A stretch of DNA of 64,000 bases from Burkholderiales bacterium (GTDB lineage: Bacteria; Pseudomonadota; Gammaproteobacteria; Burkholderiales; Burkholderiaceae_E): the NCBI GenBank assembly GCA_026399835.1, contig JAPLQE010000084.1, forward strand, positions 1 to 64,000. The letters run 5' to 3'. Below the pieces are notes generated by a model. It had not been told where the DNA came from. It did no database searches and was given only the letters and a program-made list of their open reading frames with translations. The position numbers were made by a program, and so were the translations under genes. The stretch's first letter is position 1, and every line of letters starts with the position of its first letter. Below are positions 42,244 to 51,369 of the stretch, one piece after another.

Positions 42244-42885
42244 TTGTTCAACTCCGCTTCCTCCGAACCGCACGCCCCGTTCCTGCGGGACACCGCGCCT
42301 TCGGCGCGCATGTCGCCGAACCCGCCTTCGCCGATCCCGACCCAAGCCGCCGTCGCCGGGCCGGACCTGGCCGACCTGATCGACGATCCCTGGCTCGCGC
42401 TGTCGGCCGACGGCGCGCTGCTGGGCGCGAACCGGGCCGCGCGGCGGCTGCTGCAGGCCGGCGACACCCTGGTGCTCGAGCGGGGCCGCGTGGTGCCCGC
42501 CGACCTGAGGTTGCGCGTGACCTGGCGCGCGGCGCTGGACGAGGCGCGGGCGGGGCGGCGCCGGCTGCTGTGGTCGCGCGAGGCCGAGGCGCGCTCGCTG
42601 TCGCTGCAGCCCGGCGGCGCGAACGCGCCGGTGCTGCTGCGGGTCGGCGACGACTCGACCGGGCGCCTGCGCCGGCTGTGGGCCTATGCGCAGGCGAACG
42701 CGCTGTCGGCCCAGGAGACCCGCGTGCTCGAGGCGCTGGCCGACGGCGAGTCGCCGGCCGGCGTCGCGCGCCGCCACCAGGTGGGCATCTCCACCGTCCG
42801 CACCCAGATCCGCGGCATCGTCACCAAGACCCGCGTGGGCGGGATGCGCGAGCTGCTCGCGCACATGGCGCGCGTGGTGGCCTGA
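42244..42885 (+). CDS. Orphan LuxR-type transcriptional regulator
   Basis: A 213-residue protein with a C-terminal LuxR HTH (LSAQETRVLEALADGESPAGVARRHQVGISTVRTQIRGI) and an N-terminal PAS-like sensory part (LADLIDDPWLALSADGALLGANRAARRLLQAGDT). It is not a standard response regulator, having no receiver. Start: TTG at 42244 has a GGGAG ribosome site 6 bases upstream; ATG at 42310 lacks one, so the TTG is preferred but uncertain. It follows a long regulatory region with palindromes and is divergent from the kinase. A ligand- or redox-sensing regulator of this neighbourhood is plausible. Confidence 0.82.
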   Translation: MFNSASSEPHAPFLRDTAPSARMSPNPPSPIPTQAAVAGPDLADLIDDPWLALSADGALLGANRAARRLLQAGDTLVLERGRVVPADLRLRVTWRAALDEARAGRRRLLWSREAEARSLSLQPGGANAPVLLRVGDDSTGRLRRLWAYAQANALSAQETRVLEALADGESPAGVARRHQVGISTVRTQIRGIVTKTRVGGMRELLAHMARVVA

Positions 42886-42918
42886 GCGACCCGCGTCCGC
42901 GCGCTGCGGTGACGCGCC

Positions 42919-42948
42919 GGTGCGGTCCGGTGCGGCCCGGTGCGGTCC
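42919..42948. repeat. Three 10-bp tandem units
   Basis: GGTGCGGTCC, GGTGCGGCCC and GGTGCGGTCC follow each other in the short gap between the LuxR-type gene and the convergent dehydrogenase gene. It is non-coding and close to the dehydrogenase stop codon. Confidence 0.5.
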
Positions 42949-42957
42949 GCCGAGCCG

Positions 42958-43830
42958 TCAGCGCGGTCCGGTGATGTGCGCGAACAGCGCCGAGACGTCC
43001 TGCGTGCCGAGGCCTGCACGTCGCGCCGCCTGCATCTGGCTGCGCACCAGCGCCGCGACCGGCGCCGGCCGGTCGAGCTCCTGCGCCAGCCCGAGGAAGT
43101 AGCGCAGGTCCTTCTCCATCAGCCCGAGCTGGAACTGCGGCGAGAAGTCGCCCGCGGCCATCTTCGGGATCTTGGTCTTCACGAGACGCGAGCCGGCCGC
43201 ACCCTCGCCGAGCAGCTCGCGGACCGCCTCCGGGTCGAGGCCCGCGGCGAGCGCCACCGACATCGCCTCGGCGAGCGCCGCGTTCATCGTGCCCGACAGC
43301 ATGTTGTTGATCAGCTTGATCGTCGCGCCCGCGCCGGAGTCGCCCATGTGGCGCGACATCCGGCCCATCGCCGCGAACAGCGGCTGCGCCGCGTCGAACG
43401 CGGACCGCGGGCCGCCGACCATGAACACCAGCTCGCGGCCGCGGGCCTGGGCGATGCTGCCCGACACCGGCGCGTCGAGATGATGGACACCGCGGGCCGC
43501 AGCCGCGCGCGAGACCTCGCGCACCATCGCCGGCGTGTTGGTGCTGCTGTCGACGATCGTGGTGCCCGGGGCGGCCGCGGCGACCACGCCGTGCTCGCCG
43601 AGCATCACCTGCCGGGTCGCCTCGTCGTCGGCCACCATCGAGACGACGAAGGCCGCGCCCCGCACTGCCTCGGCCGGGGTGGCGCAGACCGTGGCGCCGC
43701 GTGCGGCGAACCGATCGGTGCGGCCGGGGCCGCGGTTCCAGACCCGCAGCGCGAAGCCGGCGGCCAGCAGGTTCTCGGCCATCGGGGCGCCCATCGCGCC
43801 CAGGCCGGTGAAGGCGATCGTCGTGCTCAT
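42958..43830 (-). CDS. 3-hydroxyisobutyrate-dehydrogenase-like NAD(P)-dependent enzyme
   Basis: A 290-residue beta-hydroxyacid dehydrogenase. The N-terminal Rossmann motif is in FTGLGAMGAPMAENLLAAGF, followed by SMVADDEATRQVM, the substrate loop DAPVSGSIAQA and the catalytic Lys in GATIKLINNMLSGT. The C-terminal helical domain is standard. It reduces or oxidises a small hydroxyacid; candidates are 3-hydroxyisobutyrate and tartronate semialdehyde. Its start at 43830 overlaps the stop of the preceding gene as ATGA, placing it last in a three-gene operon with panE. Confidence 0.9.
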   Translation of the reverse strand: MSTTIAFTGLGAMGAPMAENLLAAGFALRVWNRGPGRTDRFAARGATVCATPAEAVRGAAFVVSMVADDEATRQVMLGEHGVVAAAAPGTTIVDSSTNTPAMVREVSRAAAARGVHHLDAPVSGSIAQARGRELVFMVGGPRSAFDAAQPLFAAMGRMSRHMGDSGAGATIKLINNMLSGTMNAALAEAMSVALAAGLDPEAVRELLGEGAAGSRLVKTKIPKMAAGDFSPQFQLGLMEKDLRYFLGLAQELDRPAPVAALVRSQMQAARRAGLGTQDVSALFAHITGPR

Positions 43831-44369
43831 CGTGAATCTCCGGTGTCGGAGCCGCCCGGAGGCAGCGGGGGATAGTCGAAGTCGAGCCGCTCGAGCAGCC
43901 GGGCGCCGGTCGGGCGCAGCGCCGCCTGCGGCGGCTTGGTCGGGCGCGACAGCGCACGCCCCCAGGCGAGCTCGGGGCCGTCGCGCAGCCCGTCGCGGGG
44001 CAGGCCGCTGGCGGCGTCCACGCGCAGCGTCACGCGGCTGTGGCCGCGCTCGGCCCAGGCGTCGTAGCGCAGCACGACCGTGCCGGGCCGGGCGTCGGCC
44101 GCGTCGGCCGCGTCGCGCTCGCAGCCGCCCTCGGGCGCGAGCCTCAGCGCGTCGCTCGCGCGGCCCTCGGCGGGCGCGGTGCGCAGCGCGTGGCCGTCGA
44201 GCACCCAGCGCTCGCTGGCGCCGTCGCGGTGCAGCGCGAACCGGTGCACACCGTCGGCCGGCCGGCCCGAGGTCACTTCGGCGCGCAGCACCACACGCGG
44301 CCTCGCGTCGAGCCGCGCCAGCGCCGCGGCGACCGCGTCGCAGCCGGGCGGGACGGCGTCGGCGCTCAT
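43827..44369 (-). CDS. Unknown protein between panE and the dehydrogenase
   Basis: A 180-residue protein with no recognised family. It shows an alternating beta-strand pattern (RVVLRAEV, HRFALHRDG, TVVLRYDAW, SRVTLRVDAAS) and a Pro-rich C-terminus, but no signal peptide. The pattern resembles beta-barrel or LolA-like folds, though I would not assign it. It is linked by 4-base ATGA overlaps on both sides (44366-44369 with panE, 43827-43830 with the dehydrogenase), so it is probably translated with them and may serve the same pathway. Confidence 0.75.
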   Translation of the reverse strand: MSADAVPPGCDAVAAALARLDARPRVVLRAEVTSGRPADGVHRFALHRDGASERWVLDGHALRTAPAEGRASDALRLAPEGGCERDAADAADARPGTVVLRYDAWAERGHSRVTLRVDAASGLPRDGLRDGPELAWGRALSRPTKPPQAALRPTGARLLERLDFDYPPLPPGGSDTGDSR

Positions 44370-45355
44370 CCGCGGGCGGCGCGCTCGCGCTCGAGCATGC
44401 GAACCAGCGCATGCAGCGCGCGGTTCATCGGCACCGGCACGCCGAGCGCTTCGCCGCGCGCGACGACGTAGCCGTTCAGCGAGTCGATCTCGGTCGCGCG
44501 GCCGCGGGCGAGGTCCTGCTCGGTCGACGAGGTGGCGCCGGCCATCGCCGCGCCGAGCGCGAGCGCCGCTGCGTGCAGCGTCCGGCCATCGGCGATCGCC
44601 ACGTCGTCGGCGCGGGCGACCGCCACGCACTCGTCGATCACGACGCGGGCGGTCGCCGCGAGGCCGGCGTCGGCCACGATCGGGCCGTAGCGGCCGCGGG
44701 TCAGCGCCGACAGGGCGTTGAAGGTCGCGTTCATCACCAGCTTGGTCCAGAGCTCGGCGCGCACGTCCGCCGAGACCGGGCAGGGGACGCCGGCGCGCTC
44801 GAACACGGCGGCGACGGACGCCATCGACGCCGCATCGATCGGCCGCGGCCCGCCCGGGTAGGCGCCCAGCACCAGGTCGCCGCGACCGGCGTGCACCACG
44901 TGGCCCGGCCCGCCCATCGACGCGCCGACGTAGACGACCGCGGCCAGCGGATCGAGCCCCGGCGCGGCCGCACGCGCCCGCTCGACGTTGTCGACGCCGT
45001 TCTGCATCGACACCACCGTGGCGCCCGGGCGCAGCCGCGCGGCGATCTCGCGCGCGGCCTCGGCGGTGTCGGCGGACTTCACGCACAGCAGCACCAGGCC
45101 GGCCGCGGCGACCGGATCGGGCGAGGTGTCGGCCGCAAGCCGGACCACGGTGCGCGCCCCGCCGCTGTCGAACCACAGCCCGCGCTCGCGGATCGCCGCG
45201 ACATGCGGTCCGCGCCCGATCAGCGTCACCGGGGCGCCGGCCAGCGCGAGCTTCGCGCCGTAGTGGCAACCGACCGCCCCCGCCCCGAACACCGCGATGT
45301 CCGGCCAGGCGCCCGCGCCCGGCTCCGATCCTGCGCCTGTCATGCCGCCTGACAT
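44366..45355 (-). CDS. panE: 2-dehydropantoate 2-reductase
   Basis: A 329-residue enzyme of the ketopantoate reductase family, which makes pantoate for coenzyme A synthesis with NADPH. The GxGxxG is in IAVFGAGAVGCHYGAKLALAG. A conserved Lys is in ELWTKLVMNATFNALSALTRG, matching the active-site Lys of the family, and the C-terminal Ser/Glu helix (SSTEQDLARGRATEIDSLNGYVV) binds substrate. Start is 45355; an ATG four codons further in is possible. It heads an operon with an unknown gene and a hydroxyacid dehydrogenase, so a specialised keto-acid reductase is an alternative to the housekeeping enzyme. Confidence 0.87.
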   Translation of the reverse strand: MSGGMTGAGSEPGAGAWPDIAVFGAGAVGCHYGAKLALAGAPVTLIGRGPHVAAIRERGLWFDSGGARTVVRLAADTSPDPVAAAGLVLLCVKSADTAEAAREIAARLRPGATVVSMQNGVDNVERARAAAPGLDPLAAVVYVGASMGGPGHVVHAGRGDLVLGAYPGGPRPIDAASMASVAAVFERAGVPCPVSADVRAELWTKLVMNATFNALSALTRGRYGPIVADAGLAATARVVIDECVAVARADDVAIADGRTLHAAALALGAAMAGATSSTEQDLARGRATEIDSLNGYVVARGEALGVPVPMNRALHALVRMLERERAARG

Positions 45356-45456
45356 GCCTCTCCCCGCGCCGTGGCGGCGCGGTCCTCGCCGTCATCCTGG
45401 TCGGTCCATTCTAGGCGGGCCGTAGAATCGGACGGTTCCATCTTTCCGGGGGCTCC

Positions 45457-46992
45457 ATGATCGGGCCGTTCTTCGCTCCGCAGCGCTTCGAGGATCCCGA
45501 GGCGGCGCTCGCCCGGGTCCGCGAGATCTACGACGCCGGCGTCGCCCACCTGCGCGAGGCGCTCGGCCGCTACGTGGCCGGCGACGACGGCATCGGCCGC
45601 GTGCGGGCCTGCTATCCGTTCGTGCGGGTCGAGACCGACACCGTGGCCCGCGCCGACTCGCGCCTGGCCTACGGCTTCGTCGCCGGCCCCGGCACCTTCG
45701 AGACCACGCTGACCCGGCCCGACGTGTTCGGCCAGTACTACGCCGAGCAGTTCCGGCTGCTGGTCGCCAACCACGGCGTGGCGCTCACCGTGGGCACCAG
45801 CCACCAGGCGATCCCGGTGCACTTCGCCTTCGCCGAGGGCGCCCACGTCGAGGCCGAGCTCGATCCGGCGCGGCTGCTGCGCATGCGCGACCTGTTCGAC
45901 CTGCCCGACCTCGCGTCGATGGACGACGGCATCGCCAACGGCACGCACGAGCCGCGCGCCGGCGACGCGCAGCCGCTGGCGCTGTTCACCGCGCCGCGCG
46001 TGGACTACTCGCTGCACCGGCTGCGCCACTACACCGGCACCGCGCCCGCGCACTTCCAGAACTTCGTGCTGTTCACCAACTATCAGTTCTACATCGACGA
46101 GTTCGTGCGGCTCGGCCGCGAACTGATGGCGATGCCGGGCGACGGCGCCGCCGACGGCTACGTCGCCTTCGTCGAGCCGGGCGACCGCGTGCACGCCCGC
46201 CACGCCCCGGCGCCGGCCGACGGCGCGCCGGGCCGTGACGGACCGCTCGGCGCCGCGGTCGGCGACGAGGAGCCATCCGAGGCGCCGCAGCCGGCGCGGC
46301 TGCCGCAGATGCCCGCCTACCACCTGGTCCGCGAGGACGGCACCGGCATCACGATGATCAACATCGGCGTGGGCCCGTCCAACGCCAAGACCATCACCGA
46401 CCATGTCGCGGTGCTGCGCCCGCATGCGTGGATCATGCTCGGGCACTGCGCCGGCCTGCACGCCACCCAGCGGCTCGGCGACTACGTGCTGGCGCACGGC
46501 TACGTCCGCGAGGACCACGTGCTCGACGAGGAGCTGCCGCTGTGGGTGCCGGTGCCGGCGCTCGCCGAGATCCAGGTCGCGCTCGAGGCGGCGGTCGCCG
46601 ACGTCACCCAGCTCGAGGGCTACGAGCTCAAGCGGATCATGCGCACCGGCACGGTCGCCTCGACCGACAACCGCAACTGGGAGCTGCTGCCGCACCACGG
46701 CCCGACGCGCCGCTTCTCGCAGAGCCGCGCGATCGCGCTCGACATGGAGAGCGCGACGATCGCCGCCAACGGCTTCCGCTTCCGTGTGCCCTACGGCACC
46801 CTGCTGTGCGTGTCCGACAAGCCGCTGCACGGCGAGATCAAGCTGCCCGGCATGGCGAACCGCTTCTATCGGGCGAGCGTCGACCAGCACCTGCGGATCG
46901 GCATGCGGGCGGTCGAGCTGCTGCGCCGCGCCGGCAACAACCGCCTGCACAGCCGCAAGCTGCGCAGCTTCGCCGAGGTGGCCTTCCAGTAG
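45457..46992 (+). CDS. amn: AMP nucleosidase
   Basis: A 511-residue cytoplasmic enzyme that splits AMP into adenine and ribose 5-phosphate, helping to control adenylate pools. The N-terminal family domain is seen in YGFVAGPGTFETTLTRPDVF and HFQNFVLFTNYQFYIDEFVRLG. The nucleoside-phosphorylase-like C-terminal domain has NIGVGPSNAKTITDH, GHCAGLH, AIALDMESATIAANGFRFRV and LCVSDKPLHGEIK. Length is close to the family (480-510). A Pro/Ala insertion near residues 245-285 is a variable loop. A TAGAAT -10 box lies about 28 bases before the start. Confidence 0.93.
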   Translation: MIGPFFAPQRFEDPEAALARVREIYDAGVAHLREALGRYVAGDDGIGRVRACYPFVRVETDTVARADSRLAYGFVAGPGTFETTLTRPDVFGQYYAEQFRLLVANHGVALTVGTSHQAIPVHFAFAEGAHVEAELDPARLLRMRDLFDLPDLASMDDGIANGTHEPRAGDAQPLALFTAPRVDYSLHRLRHYTGTAPAHFQNFVLFTNYQFYIDEFVRLGRELMAMPGDGAADGYVAFVEPGDRVHARHAPAPADGAPGRDGPLGAAVGDEEPSEAPQPARLPQMPAYHLVREDGTGITMINIGVGPSNAKTITDHVAVLRPHAWIMLGHCAGLHATQRLGDYVLAHGYVREDHVLDEELPLWVPVPALAEIQVALEAAVADVTQLEGYELKRIMRTGTVASTDNRNWELLPHHGPTRRFSQSRAIALDMESATIAANGFRFRVPYGTLLCVSDKPLHGEIKLPGMANRFYRASVDQHLRIGMRAVELLRRAGNNRLHSRKLRSFAEVAFQ

Positions 46993-47000
46993 GCGCGACC

Positions 47001-49124
47001 ATGGCCCTCTCCGAACCGAGCGTCGTGCCCGGCCCCGACGCGAGCTGGCTCGACGCGCTGAACCCCGAGCAGCGCCTGGCCGCGACCTTCGGCGGGCGCG
47101 ACGCCGACGGCCGCTTCGCCAGCGGCCCGCTGTTGGTGATCGCGGGCGCCGGCACCGGCAAGACCGCGACGCTCGCGCACCGCGTCGCGCACCTCGTGGT
47201 CGAGGGCGTGGACCCCGCACGCATCCTGCTGCTGACCTTCAGCCGCCGCGCCGCGCACGAGATGACGCGCCGCGCCGAGCGGCTGGCCGCGCAGGCGCTG
47301 TCGCGGCGCGCCGGCCGGATGCCGGCCGCGGGCGACGACGCGCCGCGCCTGCGCCTGCCCTGGGCCGGCACCTTTCACGCCATCGGCGCGCGGCTGCTGC
47401 GCGCGCACGCTGCGCAGGTCGGCCTGGACGAGGCCTTCGGCATCCTCGACCGGGGCGACGCCGCCGACCTGATGGACGTCGCGCGCCACGAGCTCGGGCT
47501 GTCGGGCAAGGCCAAGCGCTTCCCGCGCAAGGACGCCTGCCTCGCCATCTACTCGCACCGCGTGAACACCGGCTGGCCGCTCGAGCGGGTGCTGCGCGAG
47601 GTGTTCCCGTGGTGCGCGGAATGGGCCGACGAGCTGGTCGCGCTGTTCCGCGACTACATCGCGCGCAAGCAGTCCAACGGCGTGCTCGACTACGACGACC
47701 TGCTGCTGTGGTGGGACGCGGCGATGTCCGACGCGGCGCTGGCCGCCGAGATCGCCGCGGGCTTCGATCACGTGCTGGTCGACGAGTACCAGGACACCAA
47801 CGCGCTGCAGGCGCGCGTGCTGCGCGCGCTGCGCCCGGACGGCCGCGGCCTGACCGTGGTCGGCGACGATGCGCAGTCGATCTATGCGTTCCGCGCGGCC
47901 GACGTCGGCAACATCCTCGACTTCCCCGAGCAGTTCGATCCGCCGGCCGCCCGGATCGCGCTCGAGACCAACTACCGCTCGGTGCAGCCGGTGCTCGACG
48001 CCGCGGGCGCGCTGATCGCCGAGGGCCGGCGCCAGTACCCCAAGCGACTGCGCGCCGCGCGCAGCGGCGGCGAGACGCCGGCGCTGGTGACCGTCGCCGA
48101 CACCCGCGAGCAGGCCGACTGGGTGATCGCGCAGGTGCTCGCGCAGCGCGAGGCCGGGGTGCCGATGAAGCGCCAGGCGGTGCTGTTCCGCAGCAGCCAC
48201 CACAGCGACCTGCTCGAGGTCGAGCTCGCGCGACGCAACATCCCGTACGTCAAGCACGGCGGGCTCAAGTTCCTCGAGGCCGCGCACGTCAAGGACTTGC
48301 TCGCGGTGCTGCGCTGGGCCGACATGCCGCGCCACGGCATCGCCGCGTTCCGGGTGCTGCAGCTCATGCCCGGCATGGGGCCGGCCAACGCCAAGCGTGC
48401 CATCGAGCACGTGGCCGCGGCGGGCGGGGCGCTCGGCGCGCTCGCCGGCTTCGTGCCGCCGCCGCCGGCCCGCGACGGCTGGCCGGCGTTCGCCGCGTTG
48501 ATGGCCACGCTCGCCGATCCGGACACGCCCTGGGCCGGGCAGATCGACGCGGTGTCGGCCTGGTACCGGCCGCTGCTCGAGCAGCGCTTCGACGATGCGG
48601 CGGTGCGCGCCGCCGACCTCGACATGCTCGCGGTGGTCGCCGCGCGCGAGGGCTCGCGCGAGCGCTTCCTGACCGAGATGACGCTCGACCCGCCGTCGGC
48701 CAGCGGCGACCTCGCCGGCGACCCGCTGCGCGACGAGGACTGGCTGGTGCTGTCGACCGTGCACTCGGCCAAGGGACAGGAATGGGACGCGGTCTACGTG
48801 ATCGACGTGACCGACGGCAACTTCCCGAACGAGTACCAGACCGGCAGCGACGCCGGCATCGACGAGGAGCGACGGCTGCTCTACGTCGCGATGACCCGCG
48901 CCAAGGACACGCTGCACCTGGTCGAGCCGCTGCGCCACGCGGTCGTCCAGCAGCCGCGGCTGGGGCCCGCCTACGTGCACGCGGCGCGCAGCCGCTTCAT
49001 GACGCGCGGCGTGCTGGCGACGCTGCGGCGCATCGGGCCGCCGCCGGCGCCCGCGAAGGGCGGCGCGGCGCCGGGGCGCGCCGCGCCCGTCGACGTCGGC
49101 GCGAAGATCCGCGCCCTGTTCTGA
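47001..49124 (+). CDS. UvrD/Rep-type ATP-dependent DNA helicase
   Basis: A 707-residue SF1 helicase. Walker A is in VIAGAGTGKTAT (about residue 46), followed by LLTFSRRAAHEM, DYDDLLLWW, Walker B LVDEYQDTNALQ, VVGDDAQSIYAFRAA, LETNYRS, the second-domain motif LSTVHSAKGQEWDAVYVID and RLLYVAMTRAKD. It is expected to unwind DNA 3' to 5' in repair or replication restart. The C-terminus is short and lacks the extended tail of true UvrD, so it is a UvrD-like paralogue. It follows amn by 8 bases and precedes a WYL regulator by 17, suggesting one transcript. Confidence 0.92.
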   Translation: MALSEPSVVPGPDASWLDALNPEQRLAATFGGRDADGRFASGPLLVIAGAGTGKTATLAHRVAHLVVEGVDPARILLLTFSRRAAHEMTRRAERLAAQALSRRAGRMPAAGDDAPRLRLPWAGTFHAIGARLLRAHAAQVGLDEAFGILDRGDAADLMDVARHELGLSGKAKRFPRKDACLAIYSHRVNTGWPLERVLREVFPWCAEWADELVALFRDYIARKQSNGVLDYDDLLLWWDAAMSDAALAAEIAAGFDHVLVDEYQDTNALQARVLRALRPDGRGLTVVGDDAQSIYAFRAADVGNILDFPEQFDPPAARIALETNYRSVQPVLDAAGALIAEGRRQYPKRLRAARSGGETPALVTVADTREQADWVIAQVLAQREAGVPMKRQAVLFRSSHHSDLLEVELARRNIPYVKHGGLKFLEAAHVKDLLAVLRWADMPRHGIAAFRVLQLMPGMGPANAKRAIEHVAAAGGALGALAGFVPPPPARDGWPAFAALMATLADPDTPWAGQIDAVSAWYRPLLEQRFDDAAVRAADLDMLAVVAAREGSRERFLTEMTLDPPSASGDLAGDPLRDEDWLVLSTVHSAKGQEWDAVYVIDVTDGNFPNEYQTGSDAGIDEERRLLYVAMTRAKDTLHLVEPLRHAVVQQPRLGPAYVHAARSRFMTRGVLATLRRIGPPPAPAKGGAAPGRAAPVDVGAKIRALF

Positions 49125-49141
49125 AGGAGCGTCTCGCGGCC

Positions 49142-50167
49142 ATGAGACAGACCGAGCGCTACTACCGCATCGACCAGCTGATCCGCTCGCGCGGCACCAT
49201 CGCCTTCAAGGAACTCCAGGAGGCCCTCGAGGTCTCGCGCGCCACCCTCACGCGCGACCTCGCCGCGCTGCGCGACCGGTTCAACGCGCCGATCGTCTTC
49301 GACCGCGACCGCGGCGGCTACGTGCTCGCCGACGCGGGCTTCGGGCCGCAGTACGAGCTGCCGGGCCTGTGGTTCAGCGACCGCGAGATCCTCGCGCTGC
49401 TGACGATGCACCGGATGCTCGAGGACCTCGGCTCGGGCGGACTGCTCGGCGATCAGGTCGGCCCGCTGGTCGAGCGGCTCGAGGCGCTGCTCGGCCAGGG
49501 CGCGGGCGGTGCCCGCGTGGTGCGCGAGCGGGTGCGGATCATTCCGGCGCAGAACCGGCCGGTGGCGCCGCGCTTCTTCGAGCTGGTGGGCAGCGCGCTG
49601 GTCGGCCGCCAGCGCCTGGAGATCGCCTACCACTCGCGCGGGCGCGACGAGCGCGGCCGCCGCGAGGTGTCGCCGCAGCGCCTCGTCCACTGGCGCAACG
49701 CCTGGTACCTCGATGCGTTCTGCCACCGTGCCGAGGCGCTGCGCGTGTTCGCGCTCGATGCGGTGGAGGAGGCGCGGCTGCTCGACCGCCGCGCGCTCGA
49801 CGTCTCGCTCGCCGAGGTCGATCGCGCGCTGGGCAGCGGCTACGGCATCTTCCGCGGGCGGCCTCGCAGCTGGGCGGTGCTGCGCTTCTCGCCGGAGGCG
49901 GCGCGCTGGGTGCGCGCCGAGGTCTGGCATCCGAAGCAGCAGGCGCACGACCTGCCCGACGGCGGCTGGGAACTGACGCTGCCGTACTCGGCGAGCCCGG
50001 AGCTCGAGATGGACATCCTGCGGCACGGCGAGCAGGTCGAGGTGGTCGCGCCGCCCGCGCTGCGCGAGCGGATCGCGCAGCGGCTGGCGAAGGCGGCGAA
50101 GGGCTACAAGGCGCCGCCAGCGCGGCGCGGGCGCGCCGCAGCTTCCGAAGCCGTGAAGAAACCGTAG
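49142..50167 (+). CDS. HTH-WYL transcriptional regulator
   Basis: A 341-residue protein. An N-terminal helix-turn-helix (RYYRIDQLIRSRGTIAFKELQEALEVSRATLTRDLAAL) is followed by a WYL domain with PQRLVHWRNAWYLDAFCHRAEALRVFALDAV and a C-terminal WCX-type extension. WYL regulators bind nucleic acids or nucleotides and often control DNA-damage or helicase genes, which fits the UvrD-like helicase just upstream. The last codons (SEAVKKP) are encoded by the left arm of a long palindrome beginning at 50147. Confidence 0.9.
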   Translation: MRQTERYYRIDQLIRSRGTIAFKELQEALEVSRATLTRDLAALRDRFNAPIVFDRDRGGYVLADAGFGPQYELPGLWFSDREILALLTMHRMLEDLGSGGLLGDQVGPLVERLEALLGQGAGGARVVRERVRIIPAQNRPVAPRFFELVGSALVGRQRLEIAYHSRGRDERGRREVSPQRLVHWRNAWYLDAFCHRAEALRVFALDAVEEARLLDRRALDVSLAEVDRALGSGYGIFRGRPRSWAVLRFSPEAARWVRAEVWHPKQQAHDLPDGGWELTLPYSASPELEMDILRHGEQVEVVAPPALRERIAQRLAKAAKGYKAPPARRGRAAASEAVKKP

Positions 50168-50268
50168 CGAGCAGGCCCGAGCCGGCGCCGAGGAGCGCAG
50201 CCGTACAGGCGTACGGCGAGCACCGCAGGCGCCGGATCGGGACGCGCAGTAGGTTTATTCACGGCTTC
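50147..50268. repeat. 122-bp imperfect palindrome between convergent genes
   Basis: Outer arms GAAGCCGTGAA...AAACC and GGTTT...TTCACGGCTTC differ by one base. Inside lie CCCGA/TCGGG, CCGGCGCC/GGCGCCGG and GCCGTAC-AGGC-GTACGGC at the centre. The element could extrude as a cruciform or form one long RNA hairpin. It spans the end of the WYL regulator gene and stops three bases before the stop of the convergent oxidoreductase gene, so it may end transcription from both sides. It looks like a dispersed-repeat type unit, though no second copy was noticed here. Confidence 0.8.
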
Positions 50269-50270
50269 TG

Positions 50271-51263
50271 TCAGTCCACGGCGACCAGCACCTTCCCGAC
50301 GTTGGCCATCGCCTCGGTCGCCTCGTGCGCGGCCACGATCTCGTCGAGCGCGAAGGTGCGGAACACCTGGTGGCGCAGCGCGTCGCGCGCCAGGGCATCG
50401 GTGATCCAGCGCGCCGCCTCGTCGTGCGCCTCGCGCGACATCGCGTAGACCAGCACGAAGCGCGCGGTCAGATCCTTGGCGAGCATCGGCCAGAACGGGA
50501 TCGTCGGCTCGGGCACCGCGTCCGACGCGTACGCGGCGATCACGCCGCCGGCCTGCAGCAGCGCCACGTCGGTCGCGAGGTTCGCGCCGAACGCCACCTC
50601 GATCACGCGGTCGAGCCCCGCGTCGGCGCCGGTGATCGCGCGCACGCGCGCGGCCACGTCCTCGGTGCGGCGGTCGATCACCTCGTGGGCGCCGGCCTCG
50701 CGTGCGCGCTCGGCCTGCTCGGGGCGGCTCACCGTCGCGATCACCCGCGCGCCCTCGAGCCGCGCGATCTGCACCGCGTAGTAGCCGACCGCGCCCGCGC
50801 CGCCCTGCACGAGCACCGTCTTGCCGGCGACCGGGCCGTCGGCCATCACGCAGCGGTGCGCGGTCATCGCGGGGATGCCCATGCAGGCGCCCGCGTCGAA
50901 GCCCGCGCCGTCGGGCAGGCGCACCGCCTTGTTCGCCGGCACCACCGACCATTGCGCGGCGGTGCCCTGGAAGCGGCCCTGCGTCGCCTCGTAGACCCAG
51001 ACACGTTCGCCGACGCGCGCGGCATCGACGCCCGCCCCCACCGCGTCGATCACGCCCGCGCCATCCTGGTGGGGGACGATGTACGGGAACGGCATCGCGA
51101 CGTTGCCGCGAGCGCCGCCGCGGTTCTTGGTGTCCGACGGGTTCACCGCCGAGCGGTGGATGCGCACGCGCACCTCGCCCGGCGCCGGCTCGGGGGTGGG
51201 GCGCTCGCCGACCTGCAGGACCTCGCGGGCGGGTCCCTTGCGTTCGTACCAGGCTGCCTTCAT
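50271..51263 (-). CDS. Zinc-independent alcohol dehydrogenase / NADPH:quinone reductase-like
   Basis: A 330-residue MDR-superfamily enzyme. The N-terminal domain begins MKAAWYERKGPAREVLQVGE, with HRSAVNPSDTKNRGG. The Rossmann NADPH motif is VLVQGGAGAVGYYAVQIARLEGARV, the AxxGxxG pattern of quinone oxidoreductases. No zinc-binding Cys cluster is visible. It probably reduces quinones or enones in the cytoplasm. A flanking ATG 126 bases upstream would add a non-conserved lead, so 51263 is preferred. The gene ends next to the palindrome that separates it from the WYL gene. Confidence 0.9.
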   Translation of the reverse strand: MKAAWYERKGPAREVLQVGERPTPEPAPGEVRVRIHRSAVNPSDTKNRGGARGNVAMPFPYIVPHQDGAGVIDAVGAGVDAARVGERVWVYEATQGRFQGTAAQWSVVPANKAVRLPDGAGFDAGACMGIPAMTAHRCVMADGPVAGKTVLVQGGAGAVGYYAVQIARLEGARVIATVSRPEQAERAREAGAHEVIDRRTEDVAARVRAITGADAGLDRVIEVAFGANLATDVALLQAGGVIAAYASDAVPEPTIPFWPMLAKDLTARFVLVYAMSREAHDEAARWITDALARDALRHQVFRTFALDEIVAAHEATEAMANVGKVLVAVD

Positions 51264-51355
51264 CGAAACGTCTCCGTGGCCGCGCGCGGCCCCAGGCGGG
51301 CGCGCGTCGCGCAGCCGGGCATCCTGCCACGGAACGTCCCCGGGCCGCGCACGCC

Positions 51356-51361
51356 TACAAT
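51356..51361 (+). promoter_or_regulatory. -10 box (TACAAT) next to the yaeQ start
   Basis: TACAAT matches five of six -10 positions and ends eight bases before the ATG at 51370, implying a very short or absent leader. A -35 box is not clear. Confidence 0.35.
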
Positions 51362-51369
51362 CGCGGCCC

